Of a stretch of 64,000 bases of DNA, positions 58,255 to 64,000 are shown piece by piece. The DNA is taken from contig NZ_BOPH01000027.1 in NCBI RefSeq assembly GCF_016863655.1, positions 42,772 through 106,771 on the forward strand, read 5' to 3'. The stretch's first letter is position 1; each line of letters starts with the position of its first letter. The position numbers were made by a program, and so were the translations under genes. This DNA comes from Virgisporangium ochraceum (GTDB lineage: Bacteria; Actinomycetota; Actinomycetes; Mycobacteriales; Micromonosporaceae). Below the pieces are notes generated by a model. The model was not told the DNA's origin and did not search any database. It saw only the letters and a list, made by a program, of their open reading frames with translations.

Positions 58255-60360
58255 TCACTCGTACCGGACGGCGTCGAAGCGGGTGGCCCGGTCCATCAGC
58301 GGCAGCGTCACCAGGCACACGGCCAGGGCCACCAGCACCGCCGCCGCCACGCTGGCGAAGAACGCCGGCCGCGGCATCGTGAACCCGGGGTCGCCCAGGT
58401 ACGCGCCCAGCAGCGCCACCGCCATCGCGACGAGCACCGTCAGCACCAGGGGCACGGCCGTCTCCAGCATGGCGATGCGGCGCAGGTCCGCCAGCCGCAC
58501 CCCCGACGCGCGGAGCAACGCGAACGGGCGCCGCCGCTCCATCAGGCCGGCGACCAGCGCCACGGTGAGGCTGCACGCCGCGACCAGCAGCACGAACGCC
58601 ATCATCAGCCACACGCCGCTCTCGACGCCGCCGAGCCGGCCGGCGTCGGACCCGCTGCGGTCGTCGTCGACGCGCGCGAGCGAGGACGGAGCGACCACCG
58701 CGGCCAGGGTACGGACGCGTTCCTGCGCGGCGGCCGACCCGTCGGTGGGCACGAAGACCGTGTGCACGGGCAGGTCGGGCGTGGGGGTGGTGAACCCCGT
58801 CGGGCCGCCCAGCTCGGTCAGATCCAGGTCGGAGACGGCCGGGAACGGGCAGCTCAGCCTGGTCACCCGGGCGAGGTCCGCACACCCGACGGCGAGCCGG
58901 CCGCCGGAGCCGGCGCGGGCGACGACGGCGCCCGGCGCGAGGAGCGGGCCGAGCGCGGCCTCGGATGCGCCGCGGACCTGCACCGCGACGACGCCGTCGC
59001 CGAGCACGGAGCGGTCGGGCGGGTCGGCCGCGGCCGCGCCGGCGACCGTGGCGACGAACACCGCGACCGCGACGCCGCCGACGGCGCGGAACGCCGAGTA
59101 CGGGTCGGCGGCGATGCGCCGGGCGGCCACGAGCGTCGGCATGCGGCGGCTGAGCCGGGCGAGCGCGCGGCTGGCCCACATGCACACCCACGGGCCGGCG
59201 ACGACCAGCCCGGCGATCACGGCGAGCGGCGAGTACAGGTTCAGCGCGTTGCGCAGCGACGACGGGTCCAGGTCGGCGGCGACCGCGACAGCCAGGATCC
59301 CCGATCCCAGGAGCAGCAGGCGCAGCGGACCGGGCGGGGTGCGCCGCGTGCGCCGGCCGACGCCCAGCGGCGTGACCTGTGCCCGGTGCAGCGACACCAG
59401 CGTCGTCAGCACGGCGATCACGGGCAGCCCGAGCAGCACCAGCGCGACCTGCCACCCGGGAACCGCGACGTCGGCGGGGGCGAACGGCGTGCCGGAGTGC
59501 AGGCCGGTGTCGGCGTCGAACGTCACGCGCGCGACGACCACCGGCCGCACCGCGAGGAACGCCAGCCAGCCGACGACGGCGCCGACGACCGCGGCGCCGG
59601 CAGTCTCGCAGGCGGCCAGCACGCCGGTCTGCAGGCGGGTGGCGCCGGCGAGCCGGATCGCGGCGAACCGCTGCTCGCGCCGGGCCGCACCGACCCGGGT
59701 GACCATCGAGATGAAAACCACGACCGGTCCGACCAGCAGGATCACGATGGTCAGGATCGCGATGCGCAGCACCACGGCCAGGTCGATCTCGGCGCCCGGT
59801 TGCTCGATGCCGCGGATCTCCATCGTTCCCGGCACGGCGCGCAGGTCGTCGGGCGCGCGGCCGACGACCGCCACCAGCTCGTCGGGCGTGGTCAGCCCGG
59901 CCGGCCCGATCTCACCGGCGATCCGGCCGGGGAACCGGTCGCCGAGCTCGGCGGCGGGCTCCGTGCGCATCAGCCGGGCCAGCGCCGGCGACGCGAACAC
60001 CTCGCCGGCCGCGGGCAGACGCGTCATCCCGGGCGGCACCGGCGGTCGCGGCCCGAGCGCGGCCACGTGCACGCGCGTGATCTGCCGGCCCTCCCACCGG
60101 TCGGTGGCGGGCAGCCACAACGCGGGGTCGGGCGCCGTCGCCGCGCTCGCGGCCGTCGTCCGATGCCACGCGAGGCGGTCGATCCGCCCCTGCATCGCCG
60201 GCATCGCGGCAAGAGCGAACAACAGCAGTGTGACGCCCACCGCACAGCCGGTCGCCACGAGTCCCGTACGGGCCGCGGCCTCCCGGCCGCCCGCTAGCGC
60301 GAGACGTGTGCCGAAGCGGACGGTCCCGAACCGGACGGTGGCCCCGCCGCGGCCGGTCAC
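58255..60360 (-). CDS. FtsX/MacB-type ABC permease (701 aa)
   Basis: About ten TMs in two FtsX-like units (EQRFAAIRLAGATRLQTGVLA and ERRRPFALLRASGVRLADLRRIAMLE are the conserved cytoplasmic loops) and large extracytoplasmic loops with two cysteines. It starts GTG overlapping the ATPase stop by 4 bp. With the ATPase it forms a lipoprotein- or peptide-handling mechanotransmission system under PadR control. Confidence 0.88.
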   Translation of the reverse strand: MTGRGGATVRFGTVRFGTRLALAGGREAAARTGLVATGCAVGVTLLLFALAAMPAMQGRIDRLAWHRTTAASAATAPDPALWLPATDRWEGRQITRVHVAALGPRPPVPPGMTRLPAAGEVFASPALARLMRTEPAAELGDRFPGRIAGEIGPAGLTTPDELVAVVGRAPDDLRAVPGTMEIRGIEQPGAEIDLAVVLRIAILTIVILLVGPVVVFISMVTRVGAARREQRFAAIRLAGATRLQTGVLAACETAGAAVVGAVVGWLAFLAVRPVVVARVTFDADTGLHSGTPFAPADVAVPGWQVALVLLGLPVIAVLTTLVSLHRAQVTPLGVGRRTRRTPPGPLRLLLLGSGILAVAVAADLDPSSLRNALNLYSPLAVIAGLVVAGPWVCMWASRALARLSRRMPTLVAARRIAADPYSAFRAVGGVAVAVFVATVAGAAAADPPDRSVLGDGVVAVQVRGASEAALGPLLAPGAVVARAGSGGRLAVGCADLARVTRLSCPFPAVSDLDLTELGGPTGFTTPTPDLPVHTVFVPTDGSAAAQERVRTLAAVVAPSSLARVDDDRSGSDAGRLGGVESGVWLMMAFVLLVAACSLTVALVAGLMERRRPFALLRASGVRLADLRRIAMLETAVPLVLTVLVAMAVALLGAYLGDPGFTMPRPAFFASVAAAVLVALAVCLVTLPLMDRATRFDAVRYE

Positions 60361-61025
60361 GGGACACCGGCCGGCTGCACGAGAACCCCGTCGCGCACGG
60401 TGATCCGGCGGTCGGCGAACGCGGCGACCCGCGGCTCGTGGGTCACCACCACCACGCCCGCGTTCTCCGCCTTCGCGACGTCAACGAGCAGCTCCATCAC
60501 CTCGTCGCCGGCGACGGAGTCGAGCGATCCGGTCGGCTCGTCGGCGAACACCAGCCGCGGACCGGCGATCAGCGCGCGGGCGATCGCGACCCGCTGGGCC
60601 TGCCCGCCCGACAGCTCACCGGGCAGCCGGTGACCGAGCCCGGCCAGCCCCAGCCGCGGCAGCCACCCGTCGGCGGCGGCGATGGCCGCGGTGCGCCGCC
60701 GACCGGCGAGCAGCAGCGGCAACGCGACGTTCTCCACGACTGGCAGCTCCGGGACGAGCTGGCCGAACTGGAACACGAACCCGAACGCGCCACGGCGCAG
60801 CCGGCTGCGGTCCCGGTCGGGAAGCCGGTCGACGCGCCGGCCGTCGAAGGACACCTCGCCCTCCTCCGGGGTGAGGATGCCGGCCAGGCAGTGCAGCAGC
60901 GTCGACTTGCCCGAGCCGCTCGGACCCATCACGGCGAGCACCTCGCCGGCACCGACCTCGACGTCGACGCCGCGCAGTGCGGGCGTCACACCGAAGCTCT
61001 TCCGGAGGCCGCGCGCGACCAGCAT
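60357..61025 (-). CDS. MacB/LolD-type ABC ATPase (222 aa)
   Basis: ATPase with Walker A MGPSGSGKSTLLHCLAG, signature LSGGQAQRVAIARAL and Walker B LVFADEPTGSLDS, the last typical of the MacB/FtsE/LolD group. ATG 61025 overlaps the PadR stop by 1 bp (TGATG). Confidence 0.92.
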   Translation of the reverse strand: MLVARGLRKSFGVTPALRGVDVEVGAGEVLAVMGPSGSGKSTLLHCLAGILTPEEGEVSFDGRRVDRLPDRDRSRLRRGAFGFVFQFGQLVPELPVVENVALPLLLAGRRRTAAIAAADGWLPRLGLAGLGHRLPGELSGGQAQRVAIARALIAGPRLVFADEPTGSLDSVAGDEVMELLVDVAKAENAGVVVVTHEPRVAAFADRRITVRDGVLVQPAGVP

Positions 61026-61567
61026 CACAGCTCCCTGATCTCGTCGGCTCTGATTTCCTGGGAGAGCGCCTCCAGGCGGCCCGCCGCGTGGTCGATCCAG
61101 CGCAGGTCGGCCTCGATGTGGAACAGCTGGTAGTCGGCCCGCAGGCTGTCCTGCAACGAGCTGCCGCGCCGGGCGGCGGTGAGCTCGCGCATCGCCGACA
61201 GGTGCAGGTCGCGCTGCGCGTCGAGGAACGCGTGGGCCGGCCGGCCGCTGAGCAGCGCCAGCACCACCTTCGTGAACAGCACCGCCTGCAGGTGCGGCTG
61301 CGGGGCCTCCGGTTCGGCCAGCCACTGTTCCAGGTCGGTCGCCCCCTCCGAGGTGATCGCGTACCGCTTGCGGTCGGGACCCGCACCCGCCTCGACGCCC
61401 ACGATCTCGACGAGGCCGTCGCGTTGCAGCTGGGCGAGCGTGCGGTAGACCTGCCCGAACCGCAGCGGCCGGACCCCGCCGAAGCGCTTGTCGTAGGACT
61501 GCTTGAGGTCGTATCCATGGCGGTCGGCCTCCTCGAGGAGGCCGAGCAGTGCGTACGAGACCGTCAT
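61025..61567 (-). CDS. PadR-family transcriptional regulator (180 aa)
   Basis: N-terminal winged helix (MTVSYALLGLLEEADRHGYDLKQSYDKRFGG, FGQVYRTLAQLQRDGLVEIV) and a C-terminal dimerisation helix region. It is the first gene of the PadR-ATPase-permease operon and presumably represses it through the palindrome just upstream, being released by a drug-like ligand as in other PadR/LadR systems. Confidence 0.9.
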   Translation of the reverse strand: MTVSYALLGLLEEADRHGYDLKQSYDKRFGGVRPLRFGQVYRTLAQLQRDGLVEIVGVEAGAGPDRKRYAITSEGATDLEQWLAEPEAPQPHLQAVLFTKVVLALLSGRPAHAFLDAQRDLHLSAMRELTAARRGSSLQDSLRADYQLFHIEADLRWIDHAAGRLEALSQEIRADEIREL

Positions 61568-61577
61568 GCCGGCCGAC

Positions 61578-61605
61578 TATACCCGGCGGGTATACCCGGT
61601 GGGTA
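61578..61605. promoter_or_regulatory. PadR operator candidate, overlapping repeats
   Basis: TATACCCGGCGGGTATA (61578-61594) is a palindrome with perfect 8-bp arms around one base. The sequence continues TATACCCGGTGGGTA (61591-61605), giving a second overlapping copy. It begins 11 bp upstream of the PadR start, so binding would block a leaderless or very short-leader promoter, and it may also affect the divergent ABC gene. Confidence 0.75.
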
Positions 61606-61702
61606 GAGCCTTCGAGGGCAGGAACTTCTCGTCCTCAAGCCGGAGCCGCTTCGTCCTCATTGCGGAGGAGATGGGCCGGTGGCCGTGGATAGCCTGCCCC
61701 TG

Positions 61703-62605
61703 ATGGCAACGCTCGAGATCTCACACCTGTCGAAACGCTTCGGCGACGTGGTCGCCCTGGACGACATGACCTTCGACGTCCGTGCCGGCGAGCTCTTCGG
61801 GTTCGTCGGCAGCAACGGCGCGGGTAAGACCACCACGATGCGCGTCGCGCTCGGCGTGCTCGAACCCGACGCGGGCGAGGTGCGGTGGGACGGCCACCCG
61901 CTGACCCTGGAGACCCGCCGCCAGATCGGGTACATGCCCGAGGAGCGCGGCCTGTACCCGCGCATGAAGGTCCGCGACCAGCTCGTCTACCTGGCCCGGC
62001 TGCACGGCATGTCGAAGAGCGACGCGTCGACGTCGGCCGACCGGTGGCTCGACCGCCTCGGCGTGACCGCCCGCCGCGACGACGAGGTGCAGAAGCTGAG
62101 CCTGGGCAACCAGCAACGCGTGCAGCTCGCCGCGTCGCTGGTGCACGACCCGCGGATCCTCGTGCTCGACGAGCCGTTCTCCGGGCTCGACCCGGTGGCC
62201 GTCGACGTGATGAGCCAGGTGATGCGCGAGAAGGCCGCCGAGGGGATCCCGGTGGTGTTCTCGTCGCACCAGCTCGATCTCGTGGAGCGGCTGTGCGACC
62301 GGGTCGGGATCGTCCGCAGTGGACAGATGGTGGCCGTCGGCCGGGTCGACGAGCTGCGGGCGGCCGGCCCGCGCCGGCTCGTGGTCGAGGCGCCCACGGC
62401 CGGGCCGGGATGGGCCGACGGGCTGCCCGGGGTGCGCGTCCTCGGGTCCGGCAACGGGAGGACGGAGCTGGAGCTCGCCGACGGCGCCGACGACCAGGCG
62501 GTGCTGCGCGCCGCGCTGGGCGCGGGGCCCGTGCGCCGGTTCGGCGACCGCCGTCCGACGTTGACAGAGCTTTTCCGTGACGTGGTGAGCGAGGGAACCC
62601 CATGA
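61703..62605 (+). CDS. ABC-2 exporter ATPase (NatA type, 300 aa)
   Basis: ATPase with Walker A FVGSNGAGKTTTM, YMPEERGLYPRMKV, signature LSLGNQQRVQLAASL and Walker B LVLDEPFSGLDP, plus a C-terminal domain ending LTELFRDVVSEGTP. The N-terminus MATLEISHLSKRFG suggests ATG 61703, where TAGCCT 6-7 nt upstream could be a -10 of a leaderless transcript. A GTG at 61679 with ggaggag 8 nt upstream is an equally signalled alternative adding eight residues. Downstream is the cognate ABC-2 permease. Confidence 0.9.
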   Translation: MATLEISHLSKRFGDVVALDDMTFDVRAGELFGFVGSNGAGKTTTMRVALGVLEPDAGEVRWDGHPLTLETRRQIGYMPEERGLYPRMKVRDQLVYLARLHGMSKSDASTSADRWLDRLGVTARRDDEVQKLSLGNQQRVQLAASLVHDPRILVLDEPFSGLDPVAVDVMSQVMREKAAEGIPVVFSSHQLDLVERLCDRVGIVRSGQMVAVGRVDELRAAGPRRLVVEAPTAGPGWADGLPGVRVLGSGNGRTELELADGADDQAVLRAALGAGPVRRFGDRRPTLTELFRDVVSEGTP

Positions 62606-62679
62606 GCGAGCGTCAGCGAGCGAACCATCGACTCAGTGCCCGCGAACGCATCGCGGAACGAAGTGGAGCGATCGCGTGA
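62602..62679 (+). CDS. 25-codon linking ORF between ATPase and permease
   Basis: ATG 62602 overlaps the ATPase stop (ATGA) and its TGA overlaps the permease GTG (GTGA), giving MSERQRANHRLSARERIAERSGAIA. The DNA consists of repeated gcgagcg/gcgaacg units. It may be a small dispersed repeat that inserted in frame at the junction and keeps translational coupling, rather than a functional peptide. Confidence 0.45.
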   Translation: MSERQRANHRLSARERIAERSGAIA

Positions 62680-63869
62680 GCGCCCCGGTGGGTTCGGGTG
62701 GTGCCGTACGGCTGGTGGCCGAGCGCGAGATCCGGACGCGGGTCGCCTCCAAGGCCTTCAAAATCACCAGCATCGCGACGGTGGTCGTGGTGGTCGGCTT
62801 CGTGATCGTCGCGAAGCTCGTCAGCGGCAGCGACTCCGCCCAGAAGGTCGGCTTCGCGCCGTCGGCGGCGGCGCTCGCGCCGGCGTTCGAGGCCGTCGCC
62901 GTCGCGGTCGACGCGGAGGTGACCACCAGCGAGGTCGACGAGGCGACCGGCGAGACGCGGGTACGCGAGGGCGACCTCGACGCGTACGTCACCGGCACGC
63001 CGGCCGACCTCCAGGTGGTGGTCAAGGAGGACCTGCCCGAGGACCTGCGCAACGCGTTCACCGTGCTCGTGCGTCAGATCACCCTGAACGAGGAGATCGC
63101 GCGCGCCGGCGGTGACCCGGCGGCGGTGGGCACGGCCGTCGAGGCGGCCTCGTTCGACCTGCGCACGCTGGAGCCGCCGCGCGACCACCAGGGCCCCCGG
63201 ATCCTGCTGGGCATGATCGTCGGCGTTCTCGTGTACATCTCGATCCTCATGTACGGCAGCACCGTCACGCAGGGCGTCGTCGAGGAGAAGGCCAACCGCA
63301 TCGTCGAGCTGCTGCTGACGTCGATCAAGCCGTGGCAGCTGCTGCTCGGCAAGGTGCTCGGCATCGGGGCGGTGGCCCTGGCCCAGATGGTGCTGACGTT
63401 CGGCGCGGGGATCGCGGCCGGTTTCCTGACCGACGCCTACACGTTCCCGTCGTCGATCGCGAGCGGCGTGGCCGTGTGGGCCGTGGTCTGGTTCCTCATC
63501 GGGTACCTGATGTACGCGTTCGTGTTCGCGGCGCTCGGCGCGCTCGTCTCGCGCCAGGAGGACGTCGGCGGCGCTACCGCGCCGGCCGTCATGCTGATCA
63601 TCCTGCCGTACCTCGCCGGGGTGTCGATCCTGCCGTCGGAGCCCGACAACGGCCTCATGGCGCTGCTGTCGATGTTCCCGTTGTTCGCGCCGATGCTGAT
63701 GCCGATGCGCATCGCCCTCGACGTGGCCGCCGGGTGGGAGATCGCGGTGTCGCTGGGCGTGTCGGTGCTGACGATCGCGGCGCTGGCCTGGTTCTCCGCG
63801 CGCATCTACCGCAACGCGGTGCTGCGCACGGGCGCGAAGGTCAAGCTCTTCAGCGCCCTCAAGGGCTAG
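62676..63869 (+). CDS. ABC-2 exporter permease (NatB type, 397 aa)
   Basis: First TM at residues 30-50 (ITSIATVVVVVGFVIVAKLV), then a 130-residue extracytoplasmic domain and five more TMs. The conserved VEEKANRIVELLLTSIKPWQLLLGK between TM2 and TM3 is typical of NatB/YhaP permeases. Start GTG 62676. It pairs with the ATPase 61703-62605 for export of an unknown substrate or sodium. Confidence 0.9.
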   Translation: MSAPVGSGGAVRLVAEREIRTRVASKAFKITSIATVVVVVGFVIVAKLVSGSDSAQKVGFAPSAAALAPAFEAVAVAVDAEVTTSEVDEATGETRVREGDLDAYVTGTPADLQVVVKEDLPEDLRNAFTVLVRQITLNEEIARAGGDPAAVGTAVEAASFDLRTLEPPRDHQGPRILLGMIVGVLVYISILMYGSTVTQGVVEEKANRIVELLLTSIKPWQLLLGKVLGIGAVALAQMVLTFGAGIAAGFLTDAYTFPSSIASGVAVWAVVWFLIGYLMYAFVFAALGALVSRQEDVGGATAPAVMLIILPYLAGVSILPSEPDNGLMALLSMFPLFAPMLMPMRIALDVAAGWEIAVSLGVSVLTIAALAWFSARIYRNAVLRTGAKVKLFSALKG

Positions 63870-64000
63870 CGGTCGGGTCGCAGGTTCGCGCGCAGTCGTG
63901 GATCGGGCAAGCCGACACTTCGGCCCGGACGGACCCCCGCCGCCACTGTCCGTCACCGCAAATCCGCCTACCAGGTATGTACCGGCCGCCTTGATCGTCG
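63870..64000. other. Right-edge intergenic stretch
   Basis: 131 bp after the permease stop. No gene, strong hairpin or RNA signature is seen; the sequence runs off the window. Confidence 0.6.

Noticed and set aside
61679..61702. Upstream GTG start for the NatA-type ATPase
   Set aside because: It has a good ribosome binding site, but the conserved N-terminus starts at 61703; kept as an alternative in the feature entry.

Overview
The window is a very GC-rich chromosomal segment (about 72-75% by eye) with GTG starts, gene starts and stops that overlap by 4 bp (ATGA/GTGA), F420-type oxidoreductases and CebR/LacI-type operators. This is an actinomycete, most plausibly a Micromonosporaceae-like filamentous genus; the genus is inference. 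No rRNA, tRNA, CRISPR array or insertion sequence was seen.

Left edge (1-1.6 kb): three minus-strand genes (YbaB-like protein, a 150-aa helical protein, a truncated helical protein) that look like the edge of a type VII secretion or polymorphic-toxin style cluster. From 1.6 to 9.8 kb is a sugar locus: a secreted GH2 glycosidase with an AbfB domain, divergent from a complete ribose/galactose-type ABC importer (lipoprotein, double ATPase, two permeases) and a LacI regulator, with a LacI-type operator between them. From 10 to 18 kb there is a fused TMD-NBD-TMD-NBD ABC exporter, a CGNR zinc-finger protein, a ribosomal protein L11 paralog and an IclR regulator, the last divergent from an MBL-fold hydrolase and an aromatic-ring FAD monooxygenase. 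Two long palindromic elements sit between convergent genes here.

From 18 to 32 kb is a hemicellulose, probably xyloglucan-oligosaccharide, utilisation locus: GH3 beta-glycosidase with LacI, a ROK repressor, a CUT1 importer (large lipoprotein plus LplB/YtcP-type permeases), GH31 alpha-xylosidase and GH95 alpha-fucosidase. Palindromes of two classes (LacI/CebR-like GAAGCGCTTC or GGGAGCGCTCCC, and XylR/ROK-like TTAGTT..AACTAA) mark the regulated promoters. The importer would bring in oligosaccharides, and GH95, GH31 and GH3, none with a clear signal peptide, would strip fucose, xylose and glucose/xylose inside the cell.

From 32 to 39 kb: a membrane-anchored Hsp70 ATPase-domain protein divergent from an MBL hydrolase; a tiny membrane protein preceded by a cobalamin riboswitch; an elongation factor G paralog with a strong terminator and a leader containing a 34-codon ORF and two mutually exclusive hairpins; an AbiEi/DUF559-like protein; a lipase. 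From 39 to 64 kb is mostly ordinary actinomycete content: an ABC-2 exporter operon with a LolA/RseB-like protein, an LLM F420 oxidoreductase and a deaminase, an MMPL transporter, an MFS gene broken by a one-base frameshift, an M20 peptidase, a large polytopic membrane protein, a P450, a secreted six-hairpin glycosidase, a PPOX protein, a class F sortase with a candidate substrate, an esterase, a PadR-controlled MacB-like ABC system and a Nat-type ABC-2 system.

The most unusual points are the EF-G paralog leader (attenuator-like), the L11 paralog that has lost the proline-rich thiopeptide-contact loop, the cobalamin riboswitch in front of an uncharacterised 71-aa membrane protein, and the multi-repressor operator network of the hemicellulose locus.
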